The position numbers and the translations under genes are program-made. From assembly GCA_934504065.1 (NCBI GenBank), contig CAKSVQ010000001.1:35347-99346 (forward strand): a stretch of 64,000 nt of DNA. Reading direction: 5' to 3'. This document shows positions 8,440 through 15,818 of this stretch, one piece after another; the first letter of the stretch is position 1, and each line of letters begins with the position of its first letter. Under the pieces are notes generated by a model. That model saw nothing but the letters and a program-made list of their open reading frames with translations. It was not told where the DNA came from and did not search any database. This DNA comes from an uncultured Dysosmobacter sp. Its GTDB lineage: Bacteria > Bacillota > Clostridia > Oscillospirales > Oscillospiraceae.

Positions 8440-10488
8440 TTAGTTCAGGCTGTCTGCCGCCTGTGTGAACAGCTCTTCCAGCCGGGCTTTGACGGCGGGG
8501 CAGGTGGTCAGGTCCGGGTCGGCGGCGATCAGTTCCTCTGCCGCCTGCCGGGCTTCCTGCAAAAGCTGGGTGTCGCAGCCGATGTCGGCCACCCGCAGGC
8601 CGGGCAGACCGGACTGCCGCTGGCCGAAGAAGTCGCCGGGGCCCCGCAGGCGCAGGTCCTCCTCTGCGATCTTGAAGCCGTCGGTGGTGCGGGTCATGAT
8701 CTTCAGGCGGGCCTTTGTCTCGTCGTTGTGGTTGTCGGAGATCAGGATGCAGAAGGACTGGTGGCTGCCCCGGCCCACCCGGCCCCGCAGCTGGTGAAGC
8801 TGGGAAAGGCCGAAGCGCTCGGCGTTTTCAATGACCATCACGGCGGCGTTGGGCACGTCCACGCCCACCTCAATGACCGTGGTGGAGACCAAAATGTCCG
8901 TTTCACGGGCGGCAAAGGCGGCCATCACCGCATCCTTTTCCCTGGGCTTCATCTTGCCGTGGACAAAAGCCACCCGCAGGTCAGGGAAGACCTCGGCTTG
9001 CAGCTTCTGGGCGTATTCCGTGACGGCCTTGCGCTCGTTGGGCAGCTCGTCGTTTTCCGATACCTGCGGGCAGACGATGTAGGCCTGCCTGCCTTCCAGA
9101 ACCAGCTTGCGGATGAACTGGTAGACCCGGGGGTGGTAGCTGCCGGGCACGGCATAGGTCTTCACGCTTTTGCGGCCCGGAGGAAGCTGGTCGATGACCG
9201 AGACCTCCAGATCGCCGTACAGGATCAGCGCCAGCGTCCGGGGGATGGGGGTGGCGGACATGACCAGCGTGTGGGGATGGGCCCCCTTGGCGGCCAGTGC
9301 CGCCCGCTGCTCCACGCCGAAGCGGTGCTGTTCGTCCGTGACCACCAGCCCCAGATCGCGGTAGTGCACCGTGTCAGTCAGCAGGGCGTGGGTGCCGATG
9401 GCAAAGTCCAGCTCCCCGGCTTCCAGCTGGGCGGTGACGGCGCGCTTCTGTTTGGCCGGAGTGGACCCGGTGAGCAGGGCGCAGCGCACCCCCAGCGGCT
9501 CTAAAAGGGGCGCGAGCCCCTCGTAGTGCTGGCGGGCCAGAATCTCCGTGGGGGCCATCAGCGATGCCTGACGGCCATTTTTCACGCAGAAATACACGCA
9601 GGCGGCGGCCACCATGGTCTTGCCGGAGCCCACGTCGCCCTGACAGAGCCGATTCATGGGGATGCCGGAGCGCATATCCGCAAGGGCCTGCTCCACGCAG
9701 CGGCGCTGGGCATCGGTCAGTGTGAAGGGCAGGGCGGAATAAAAGGGGGCCATGTCCACGGCATGGCAGGGGGGCACGTGGACGGTCTCCCGGCGGCTGC
9801 GCAGCCGGGCAAGGCCGATGGTGAAGAGGAACAGCTCCTCAAAGGCCAGACGGCGGCGGGCCAGCTCCAATGCCTCGGGGCTTTCCGGGAAATGGATGTT
9901 CTCATAGGCGTATTCGATGCGGCACAGGTGATGGGTAAGGCGTACGCTGTCCGGCAGGGTGTCGGGCAGGATGTGGGCGCAGGCGGAAAGCCCCTGCCGG
10001 ATGGAGCGGGAGAGGATCAGCTGGCTGACCCCGGCGGTGAGGGGATAGATGGGCACGATGCGGCCCGTCAGCTCCCGCCGCCCCTCCGGCTCCACCACGG
10101 GGGAGGCCATGGTCTTGCGGGTCAGGCTGCCCTCCGCTTTGCCATAAAAAAGATAGCTTTTGCCCACTTCCAGACTGTTTTTCAGCCACGTTTGGTTGAA
10201 AAAGGTCACGTCCAGCGCGCCCGTATCGTCCACGGCCCGCAGCTTGACAAGGTCCATGCCCCGCCGGATGTGGGAAAGGGTGGGCGGCGAGGCCACCATG
10301 GCGCACACGCAGGCGCTCTCGCCGGGGACCAGCTGGGCGATGGGGCAGATGCTGGTGCGGTCCTCATACCGCCGGGGGAACCAGCCGATCAGGCTGCGCA
10401 GGTCGGTGATGCCGAGCTTGGCAAGGGCCTTGGCCCGCTGCTCGCCGATGCCCTTGATCTGTTGCACGGGGTCGCTGAGCTGTGCCAT
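8440..10488 (-). CDS. recG: ATP-dependent DNA helicase RecG
   Basis: A 682-residue RecG, which remodels stalled replication forks and recombination intermediates. Order: N-terminal wedge/OB domain (about 1-250), helicase motif I GDVGSGKT near 285, DEXH-box variant VVTDEQHRFGV near 380, MSATPIPRTLAL, STTVIEVGVDVPNA and QLRGRVGRG in the second RecA lobe, and the C-terminal RLRGPGDFFGQRQSG signature. The ATG at 10488 has AAGGAG upstream; an in-frame ATG ten codons earlier was not chosen. Full copy A of a structured repeat ends just before its ribosome binding site. Confidence 0.96.
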   Translation of the reverse strand: MAQLSDPVQQIKGIGEQRAKALAKLGITDLRSLIGWFPRRYEDRTSICPIAQLVPGESACVCAMVASPPTLSHIRRGMDLVKLRAVDDTGALDVTFFNQTWLKNSLEVGKSYLFYGKAEGSLTRKTMASPVVEPEGRRELTGRIVPIYPLTAGVSQLILSRSIRQGLSACAHILPDTLPDSVRLTHHLCRIEYAYENIHFPESPEALELARRRLAFEELFLFTIGLARLRSRRETVHVPPCHAVDMAPFYSALPFTLTDAQRRCVEQALADMRSGIPMNRLCQGDVGSGKTMVAAACVYFCVKNGRQASLMAPTEILARQHYEGLAPLLEPLGVRCALLTGSTPAKQKRAVTAQLEAGELDFAIGTHALLTDTVHYRDLGLVVTDEQHRFGVEQRAALAAKGAHPHTLVMSATPIPRTLALILYGDLEVSVIDQLPPGRKSVKTYAVPGSYHPRVYQFIRKLVLEGRQAYIVCPQVSENDELPNERKAVTEYAQKLQAEVFPDLRVAFVHGKMKPREKDAVMAAFAARETDILVSTTVIEVGVDVPNAAVMVIENAERFGLSQLHQLRGRVGRGSHQSFCILISDNHNDETKARLKIMTRTTDGFKIAEEDLRLRGPGDFFGQRQSGLPGLRVADIGCDTQLLQEARQAAEELIAADPDLTTCPAVKARLEELFTQAADSLN

Positions 10489-10513
10489 GGGGGGCTCCTT
10501 TCTAGGGCTTTCG

Positions 10514-10700
10514 AACAAGTGACTTTGTCACTTGTTTGAGGTGGTTTCGCTTCGCTCTGCGCCTCGGTTGGCCGCTTACAGCGGCCAATTCGACGCTCGC
10601 TCCGCGCAAAGAGTTTTTCCCGACGTACATGCCGCCGTGAAAAACAAATTTCATGTCTTTCGCGTCTGCTGACGCGAAACTCTGAGAGGCTTTTTGATAA
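10514..10700. repeat. Structured intergenic repeat, copy A
   Basis: About 187 bases containing four hairpins: 10514-10536 (AACAAGTGAC with GTCACTTGTT), 10568-10588 (TTGGCCGC with GCGGCCAA), 10603-10664 (CGCG.AAAGA with TCTTTCGCG, inner GTTTTTC with GAAAAAC) and 10658-10679 (TTTCGCGTC with GACGCGAAA), then CTCTGAGAGGCTTTTT. A second copy with different but still pairing stems is at 42096-42276. On the minus strand it forms the region directly before the recG ribosome binding site. This repeat fills the gap between recG and the phosphoesterase gene. Confidence 0.75.
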
Positions 10701-10757
10701 ACGCTTTTGACAAGCATAGGATACCAGATGGCGGCGGGATTGAAAAGGGGGAAAATC

Positions 10758-11225
10758 TCAGTCCAGTTCCGCCGTCCGGGCGTCCAGACGGTCGGTTTCC
10801 ACCGTCAGTATACCGTAGCAGGGGTGAAAATAGTCGCCGATGCTGCCGGGGTTGAGGAAGAAGGTATCGCCCCGGCGGTCCACCAGCGGTTTATGGGTGT
10901 GGCCGAAGAGGAAGGCGTCCAGCCGCTGCTCCTCGGCAGCGTAGCCCGCTGCCAGCAGCGACTGCTTCACACCGTAGGTATGGCCGTGGCAGAGCAGGAT
11001 GCGCTTGTCCTCCACAAACAGCAGCCGCTCCGCAGGCTCCCCCGGGCGGCAGTCGCAGTTGCCGGGCACCTGATAAAAGGGCAGGTCGGGGAAGGCGTCG
11101 TGCAGGCGCTCGCCGTCCCGCCAGCAGTCCCCAAGGTGCACCAGCATCCGGGGGTGCTCCCGCTCCACCGCCCGCACCATGTTGGAAACGTTGCCGTGGG
11201 AATCGGAAAGGACCAGAATTTTCAT
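10758..11225 (-). CDS. YfcE/MJ0936-type metallophosphoesterase (1)
   Basis: A 155-residue calcineurin-like phosphoesterase. The metal-binding motifs are in order: LSDSHGN (residues 7-13), HLGDCW near 31, GNCD near 56, LLCHGHTYG near 79 and FGHTHKP near 106, with a final NPGSIG. Members of this family hydrolyse phosphodiesters in vitro and their physiological substrates are mostly unknown. The gene stands alone on the minus strand and faces the candidate regulatory region at 11284-11421 divergently. A second, more distant paralogue lies at 11797-12339. Confidence 0.88.
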   Translation of the reverse strand: MKILVLSDSHGNVSNMVRAVEREHPRMLVHLGDCWRDGERLHDAFPDLPFYQVPGNCDCRPGEPAERLLFVEDKRILLCHGHTYGVKQSLLAAGYAAEEQRLDAFLFGHTHKPLVDRRGDTFFLNPGSIGDYFHPCYGILTVETDRLDARTAELD

Positions 11226-11283
11226 GAAAGAAACCTCCCGTTCGCGCCTTGCACAGGCGGAAAAAAGTTTTTTCGAAAAAGGC

Positions 11284-11344
11284 TTGACAGATGCGGTTAG
11301 TCATGGTAAACTAACACCATCAAAGAGGTTAGAGAAAACTAACC
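11284..11344 (+). promoter_or_regulatory. Promoter with two GTTAG/CTAAC operator dyads
   Basis: TTGACA (11284-11289) and TAAACT (11307-11312) are spaced by 17 bases. GTTAG-N10-CTAAC (11296-11315) covers the -10 box and GGTTAG-N6-CTAACC (11327-11344) lies just downstream. The placement is that of a repressor site. The half-site recalls DtxR-family operators, but this is only a resemblance. Confidence 0.6.
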
Positions 11345-11430
11345 GATATGATAAACAGTCATGGAACACCTCTTATACTCCTAAAAGAGACGCCCCGCGG
11401 AAACAGGCAGCCGCGGGGCGTTTCGCCTTT
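11319..11430 (+). ncRNA. Candidate short transcript between promoter and terminator
   Basis: From the predicted start near 11319 to the hairpin at 11390-11421 (ACGCCCCGCGG with CCGCGGGGCGT) lie about 110 bases with no convincing open frame with a ribosome binding site. AGAGGT near 11324 can pair with ACCTCT near 11367. The terminator's T-tract is weak (TTCGCCTTTT). A separate promoter follows for the next gene, which argues that this transcript is not simply its leader. Confidence 0.35.
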
Positions 11431-11441
11431 TCCTCCGGGAT

Positions 11442-11470
11442 TTGACAGCGCAGGCCGGATTTGCTATGAT
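11442..11470 (+). promoter_or_regulatory. Promoter of the 98-residue hypothetical gene
   Basis: TTGACA (11442-11447) and TATGAT (11465-11470) are spaced by 17 bases, with the start codon 28 bases further and AAGGGAGG between. Confidence 0.75.
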
Positions 11471-11497
11471 GGCGGAAGAAATAAGGGAGGCGCAGAT

Positions 11498-11794
11498 ATG
11501 GCAGGCGAGTTCGATTTTCTGGATATGAATTTCTTCACAAAGGCCTCGGTGTTCCCCGGCAGCGTGGGCACGTTCCGCTATCGCTTTCAGCGCAAGGGAT
11601 GGCTGGACGAGGAGGACAGCACCATTCAGCTCTGGGTGTATGAAAACACCAGCTTTGAGCTGGCGCAGGACGTGGAGACCGCGACCTTTCCGTGGACGGA
11701 GGAGGGCGTGGTGCAGATCCGCGCGTGGCTGGAGCAAAAGCTCCAGGAACGGGGGCACGAGCCCTACCGCATCCCCTATCCGCCGAAGAAGTGA
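11498..11794 (+). CDS. Hypothetical protein of 98 residues
   Basis: I do not recognise a family. The protein is acidic to neutral, soluble, with aromatic-rich beta-like segments (GTFRYRFQRKGWL, STIQLWVYENTSFEL) and a C-terminal helix followed by a Pro/Lys tail. There is no signal peptide or membrane segment. AAGGGAGG lies 7 bases before the ATG; an in-frame upstream extension to 11348 would run through the terminator hairpin and has no ribosome binding site. Its stop is only 2 bases from the stop of the convergent phosphoesterase gene. Confidence 0.7.
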   Translation: MAGEFDFLDMNFFTKASVFPGSVGTFRYRFQRKGWLDEEDSTIQLWVYENTSFELAQDVETATFPWTEEGVVQIRAWLEQKLQERGHEPYRIPYPPKK

Positions 11795-11796
11795 CC

Positions 11797-12339
11797 TCAG
11801 CCCAGGGGCGTGAAGGTCTGGCCGGACTCCAGATCGTGCCAGAGGAAGGCCCCGTCCGTCACCGTCAGATAGCTGTGGGGCGTATCCTGCTTGGGCAGGG
11901 ACACGGAGCCGGGATTGAGATAGGTGAAATGGCCGCATTCCCGCCGCACGGGCAGATGGGTGTGGCCGCAGAGCAAAAACGCACCGCCGGGCAGCGGCGG
12001 GGGATTCTCCGGCCCGTGGAGATGGCCGTGGGTGGCGTAAAAGGTGTTGCCGTCGGCATAGAGCAGGGTGGAATCGGCCAGCATGGGGAAGGTGAGCACC
12101 ATCTGGTCCACCTCCGCGTCGCAGTTGCCCCGCACGCACAGGAGCTTGTCCGCCATGCCGTTGAGCATGGAGGTGACGGCGGGCGTGTCGTACTCTTTGG
12201 GCAGGGGATTGCGGGGACCGTGGTATAAAAGGTCGCCCAGCAGCACCAGCTTGTCCGCCTGCTGGCGCTGGAAGGCCTGCATCAGCAAGCGGCAGTAATA
12301 AGCGGAGCCGTGGAGATCGGACGCGATCATCAGTTTCAT
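11797..12339 (-). CDS. yfcE: YfcE-type phosphodiesterase (2)
   Basis: A 180-residue calcineurin-like phosphoesterase close to E. coli YfcE in length. Motifs: IASDLHGS (5-12), LLGDLLYHGPRNPLP near 34 (the YfcE-type insertion GPRN), VRGNCDAEVDQM near 70, THGHLHG near 104 and CGHTHLP near 122, then YLNPGSVSLPK. It is likely a Mn-dependent phosphodiesterase of unknown natural substrate. It differs from the shorter paralogue at 10758-11225. Single-gene unit on the minus strand. Confidence 0.9.
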   Translation of the reverse strand: MKLMIASDLHGSAYYCRLLMQAFQRQQADKLVLLGDLLYHGPRNPLPKEYDTPAVTSMLNGMADKLLCVRGNCDAEVDQMVLTFPMLADSTLLYADGNTFYATHGHLHGPENPPPLPGGAFLLCGHTHLPVRRECGHFTYLNPGSVSLPKQDTPHSYLTVTDGAFLWHDLESGQTFTPLG

Positions 12340-12365
12340 GGTTTTTCCTCCGTGGTCAGAATCGG

Positions 12366-12398
12366 AACCCCCGGAACGGACTTTACCGTTCCGGGGGT
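12366..12398. repeat. Inverted repeat between the phosphoesterase and pspA genes
   Basis: CCCCCGGAACGG pairs with CCGTTCCGGGGG around a 6-base loop. It sits just after the end of pspA on the minus strand. On that strand no T-run follows, although the plus strand reads TCGTGGCTTTTTT after the stem. It is probably a transcript end for the pspA operon. Confidence 0.5.
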
Positions 12399-12408
12399 CG
12401 TGGCTTTT

Positions 12409-13089
12409 TTACAGGCCCATTTCGGCCTTCAGCTTGGCCAGCTCGTCGTCCACGGCGGCGTTCCCGGCGGCGGAGGCGTATTTGGCTTCCAGCTCGGCGG
12501 CCTCGTCCTTGGGGGCGGTGTTCAGCTCGGCCATGGCGTTGGCCTGATCCAGCATCTGGTCAGCCTTGCGCTCCATGCGGTCGAAGGCGCTCATGGCTCC
12601 GGCGGCCTTGTCGGCGCTGACACCCAGCTTGTTGACCTTCTCCTGCGTCTTGGCCACGGCCACCTTGGCCTTGATCATTTCGCGGCGGCCGTTCAGGGTC
12701 TCGATGTCGCCCACCAGCTTGTCGTGCATCTGGCGCATCTTCTGGGCGTTGGCTTGGGCGGCGTCATAGGTGGTCTGCAGGCTGGCGGCCTTTTCCGCAA
12801 GCTGCTGCTTCTTGCCAAGGAACACCCGGGCGTCGCCCTCGTTCCCTGCAGTGAGGGCCTTGCGGGCAAGGTCTTCATACCGCTTGACCTCGGCGGCGTT
12901 CTCGTCCAGCATCCGCTTGGCCCGGGTCTCCTCCGCCATGACGGCGGCGGTCTCTTTCTTCACCTCGGCCAGATCCGCGGTCATATCCCGCAGGTACTGG
13001 TCGATCATTTTGGCCGGATTTTCGCACTTATCCAGCAGGTCGTTGACATTTGCCTTGATGATGTCGGTAAAACGTTCCAGAATGGCCAT
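12409..13089 (-). CDS. pspA: PspA/IM30 (Vipp1) family membrane-stress protein
   Basis: A 226-residue ESCRT-III-like PspA-family protein, predicted almost entirely coiled coil. It opens with the family pattern AILERFTDIIKANVNDLLDK and continues with ENPAKMIDQYLRDM and long Ala/Lys/Glu-rich helices. Such proteins coat and protect the inner face of the cytoplasmic membrane. The ATG at 13089 follows GAGAGGAGATC. It begins 14 bases after the stop of the TPM-domain gene, so the two are one operon, a pairing found in many bacteria. Confidence 0.88.
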   Translation of the reverse strand: MAILERFTDIIKANVNDLLDKCENPAKMIDQYLRDMTADLAEVKKETAAVMAEETRAKRMLDENAAEVKRYEDLARKALTAGNEGDARVFLGKKQQLAEKAASLQTTYDAAQANAQKMRQMHDKLVGDIETLNGRREMIKAKVAVAKTQEKVNKLGVSADKAAGAMSAFDRMERKADQMLDQANAMAELNTAPKDEAAELEAKYASAAGNAAVDDELAKLKAEMGL

Positions 13090-13103
13090 AGTGTGATCTC
13101 CTC

Positions 13104-14234
13104 TCAATCTTTATCCTGTTCTTCGTATTTTTTCGCCAGGTCTTCCACTTCCTGATCGCCGAACTTTTCCAGCGGGGTCTTCAGAATTTCCTCGGCCCGC
13201 TGCTGCTCGCGCTCTTTCTGCTCGCTCCGCTTTTTCCACGCGACGAAGGCCAGCGCGGCCACCGCCACCACGGCGATGCAGATGAACACCGTGGGCAGGG
13301 GCGATTTGGTCACGGTCATGATGCGCTGGGCCGTGTCGGCAAAGGCGTCGGAGAATATCTCCTCCTCGGTCAGGTCGTAGTCGTTGTAATAGCGGTCCAG
13401 ATAGTCCGCAAGGATGGCAAGGGCCTCGTCGTCCATGACGGTCTTGGCCTGATTGCCCACCACATAGCCGCAGTTATAAGAGCCGTTCCCATCGTCGCAG
13501 AACACCAGCAGGAAGTGGCCCTCGTCGGTGAAGAGCTGGGGATACAGCTCCTCGGCCTTGGCGGTAAGCTCCGCGGTGGAGGTCATCTCGCCGTTGGGCA
13601 GGAGATAGAGATAGGGCTGCACGCCCGTCTCCTTATAGAAGGTCTTCATGCCGTCTTCCAGCTGGCTGCGGTTGCTGAACCAGCCGCCCTCGTCGGTATA
13701 GTACCCGGTCTCCGTCACGGCGGAGGCGGGCAGCTTTTCCCGCTGATAGGTGGAGCGCTGCACCCCGCCGCCAGAGGCGTCCTGAATGACGAAGAACAGC
13801 GTCAGCAGCACGAAGATGATGACCACGGTGGCCACCACCGTGCCGCAGCCGCTTCTTCTGCGGGGCTGGTTTCCGCCGCCGGAGAGTGGGGGCGTGGGTG
13901 CGCCGCCGCCATAGCGGGGCGCGTTATTGATGATGATGGGCCCGGTGCGGATGGGCCGCCCGCCGTAGCCGGGGCGGCCAAAGCCGCCGGGGGGAGGGGG
14001 AACAGGCCGTGGGCCGCCATAGCCGCCGGGCCGGGGACCGCCGCCGTATCCGCCGGGGCGCGGGCCGCCGCTGCGCCCTCCGCCAAAGCTGCCGCCGCTG
14101 CGTCCGCCGCCAGAAAAACCGCCGCTGCTGCGCCCTCCGCCGGAGAAACCGCCGGAGGACCGTCCGCCGCCGGAAAAGCCGCCGCTGCGTCCACCGCCGC
14201 CGGAGAATCCGCCGCCTCCGCCTGATCTGCCCAT
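13104..14234 (-). CDS. Gly-rich membrane protein with TPM domain
   Basis: A 376-residue protein in three parts. Residues 1-130 are low complexity, Gly/Ser/Arg-rich (GGGRSGGFSGGG repeats) with a Pro/Tyr-rich end. A membrane helix (VVATVVIIFVLLTLFFVI) follows near 145. A TPM domain (residues about 190-310, with YLYLLPNG, HFLLVFCDDGN and LDRYYNDYDL) leads to a second membrane helix (VFICIAVVAVAALAFVAW) and a charged tail. TPM domains are linked to photosystem repair and envelope stress. The ATG at 14234 has AAAGGAG upstream. The domain order places TPM outside the membrane between the two helices; its partner PspA is downstream. Confidence 0.8.
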   Translation of the reverse strand: MGRSGGGGGFSGGGGRSGGFSGGGRSSGGFSGGGRSSGGFSGGGRSGGSFGGGRSGGPRPGGYGGGPRPGGYGGPRPVPPPPGGFGRPGYGGRPIRTGPIIINNAPRYGGGAPTPPLSGGGNQPRRRSGCGTVVATVVIIFVLLTLFFVIQDASGGGVQRSTYQREKLPASAVTETGYYTDEGGWFSNRSQLEDGMKTFYKETGVQPYLYLLPNGEMTSTAELTAKAEELYPQLFTDEGHFLLVFCDDGNGSYNCGYVVGNQAKTVMDDEALAILADYLDRYYNDYDLTEEEIFSDAFADTAQRIMTVTKSPLPTVFICIAVVAVAALAFVAWKKRSEQKEREQQRAEEILKTPLEKFGDQEVEDLAKKYEEQDKD

Positions 14235-14331
14235 ACAAGCACTCCTTTCCCTGTCCGGCTGGCCGGACGGGCCTTTGATTTCTTTTATTCTAAGGGCAAT
14301 TTGCCGTTTCGTCAACCGTTTCGCAAAAGGT

Positions 14332-14496
14332 TTACGAATTGTTTTCCGTTTTCTGGGGGTCGGACGGCGGCGCGGGTGCAGGCTCTTCCCCGCTGAGATA
14401 CAGCTCCTCGCACTTGCGCTGGGTCTCGATCAGAATGCGGATGGCCTGCTCCGTGCCCCGCATCATGGTGAGATACATTTCTTTCCAGTCTGTCAT
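14332..14496 (-). CDS. Small hypothetical protein of 54 residues
   Basis: A short gene with a consensus site AAGGAGGATTTCTCT before the ATG and its own promoter at 14528-14556. The product starts MTDWKEMYLTMMRGTEQ, continues as an amphipathic helix (AIRILIETQRKCEELYL) and ends in a Pro/Ser/Glu tail. No membrane segment. The helix resembles short phage or plasmid accessory proteins and I cannot assign a role. Divergent from the XRE-nuclease pair. Confidence 0.7.
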   Translation of the reverse strand: MTDWKEMYLTMMRGTEQAIRILIETQRKCEELYLSGEEPAPAPPSDPQKTENNS

Positions 14497-14527
14497 AGAG
14501 AAATCCTCCTTGCTATCTAATGCTTAC

Positions 14528-14556
14528 ATTATATAATCCAAGTGCCTACATGACAA
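14528..14556 (-). promoter_or_regulatory. Promoter of the 54-residue protein gene
   Basis: On the minus strand TTGTCA and TATAAT are separated by 17 bases, with the start codon 32 bases beyond the -10 box. Confidence 0.7.
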
Positions 14557-14611
14557 GGAGAACTCTCCATAAAATATGGTATGTATAGATTATACAATGG
14601 AGAGATCATAT

Positions 14612-14839
14612 ATGGTCAGGATGAATATTTTGCATCTTCTGGAAGAGAAGGGAAAGACGAAATACTGGCTTTATAAGCAGATGGGCGGCATGAGCTATCA
14701 GAATTTCAACAAGATGGCGACGGGGCAGACCGGGGGTATCCGCTTCGAGACCATCGAAATTCTCTGTCAGGTGCTGGAGTGCACGCCCAACGACCTGTTT
14801 GTCATCGACCTGCACAAGCCCGAGGGCCCCACAGAATAG
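14612..14839 (+). CDS. Small XRE/Cro-type HTH regulator
   Basis: A 75-residue single-domain DNA-binding protein. The helix-turn-helix runs through KTKYWLYKQMGGMSYQNFNKM (about residues 15-35) and the C-terminal ETIEILCQVLECTPNDLFVI is typical of the YozG/Cro-C1 group. The ATG at 14612 is preceded by GGAGAG at a suitable distance; earlier in-frame ATGs lack one. It ends 8 bases before the candidate nuclease gene, an arrangement like the controller (C) proteins of restriction systems. Likely autoregulator of the pair. Confidence 0.8.
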   Translation: MVRMNILHLLEEKGKTKYWLYKQMGGMSYQNFNKMATGQTGGIRFETIEILCQVLECTPNDLFVIDLHKPEGPTE

Positions 14840-14847
14840 AGGACGAC

Positions 14848-15741
14848 ATGGAAGAACAAAATCACCTGTGGAGAATGACCGTGAAAACCGCAAGTCAGGA
14901 CGGCAACGCCTTTGCCTTCTGCCGCCAAAATCACATTCTGGGCGTGGGCTGGTGCCTGCGGGATGCGGACGGTCGGCCCTATGCTCCGGCTTCCGTGGAA
15001 GAATGCGAGCAAAGGGGGCGGGAGCAGTACGCTTCCCGGCGGGGCTTCGTGGCGGCCATCCACGCTATTCGGGAAATGGCCGTCGATGATCTGATATGGA
15101 CCCGCCATCAGGGAACCTATTATCTGTGCCGCGTGGGGAGCATGTGGCAATATAACTGCGACGATGCCCATGTCTATGAGGATGTTGTCAACTATGTGGA
15201 TGCCGAATTTCACAGGGTCGGTACGGTAGAGATGGTGCCCGGAAAGGTCGTAAACAGCTTTCGGGCCAGCGCGGCCGTGCAGAAAATCCACGACGGTGTG
15301 CAGCTGAATTATGCCCGGCACCTGTACAACACGCTGACGGGCACATCGGTCTACCCGGAGCGCGCCAGTGGAAAAGAAGCGATTCTGGACTTTCTTCAGC
15401 CGGAGGATGTGGAAGAAGCTGTCAGCCTGTATTTGCAGGTGGAAAAGGGGTATCTGATCTATTCCAGCACGAATAAGCTGGATACCCAGACCTATGAATT
15501 TGTCGCCGTGGCAAGGGACGGAAGCCACCGGGCCTATCCACAGGTGAAAACAGGAAGTGAAATGCTGGACGGCGATGCCTATCGGGAACTGACAGCCCAC
15601 GGGGACCGGGTGTTCCTCTTCACCGTGCATGGCGAGTACCGGAACACGGCGGGAATGGACATCATCGACAAAAAGGCGCTGGTCGATTTCATATACGCAC
15701 ACCAGAGCATCCTGCCCGGCAGGATCAGACAATGGATATAG
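14848..15741 (+). CDS. Candidate modification-dependent restriction endonuclease
   Basis: A 297-residue soluble protein that I read as two domains. The N-terminal half (about 1-130) has the pattern of PUA/EVE-like reader domains: a first strand LWRMTV, ILGVGWCL, an amphipathic helix, then VDDLIWTRHQGTYYLCRVG, a strand WQYNC and VEMVPGKVVNSF. The C-terminal half contains AILDFLQPEDVEEAVSLYLQ followed by YEFVAVARDGSHRAYPQVKTG, which fits a PD-(D/E)xK nuclease core with Gln in place of the last acidic residue (QxK). No methyltransferase is adjacent. Domain calls are by eye and moderately secure; enzymatic activity is inferred. Confidence 0.6.
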   Translation: MEEQNHLWRMTVKTASQDGNAFAFCRQNHILGVGWCLRDADGRPYAPASVEECEQRGREQYASRRGFVAAIHAIREMAVDDLIWTRHQGTYYLCRVGSMWQYNCDDAHVYEDVVNYVDAEFHRVGTVEMVPGKVVNSFRASAAVQKIHDGVQLNYARHLYNTLTGTSVYPERASGKEAILDFLQPEDVEEAVSLYLQVEKGYLIYSSTNKLDTQTYEFVAVARDGSHRAYPQVKTGSEMLDGDAYRELTAHGDRVFLFTVHGEYRNTAGMDIIDKKALVDFIYAHQSILPGRIRQWI

Positions 15742-15755
15742 ACGGAACAAAAATT

Positions 15756-15794
15756 CGGCGCTGCAAGAAAAAACTTGCAGCGCCGGGTTTTTAT
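15756..15794. terminator. Terminator of the XRE-nuclease operon
   Basis: CGGCGCTGCAAG pairs with CTTGCAGCGCCG around AAAAAA, followed by GGTTTTTAT. It lies between the convergent nuclease and O-antigen-ligase genes. Confidence 0.85.
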
Positions 15795-15818
15795 GAGTTT
15801 GGCGGGCTTGGGTTTCTC

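Noticed and set aside
11348-11497. N-terminal extension of the 98-residue protein
   Set aside because: It would read through the GC hairpin at 11390-11421 and lacks a ribosome binding site, while a strong promoter and AAGGGAGG site precede the inner ATG.
13802-14242. Frames antisense or alternate to the Gly-rich start of the TPM protein
   Set aside because: Ala-rich or Arg-rich low complexity arises from GGC/GCC-rich codons in other frames.
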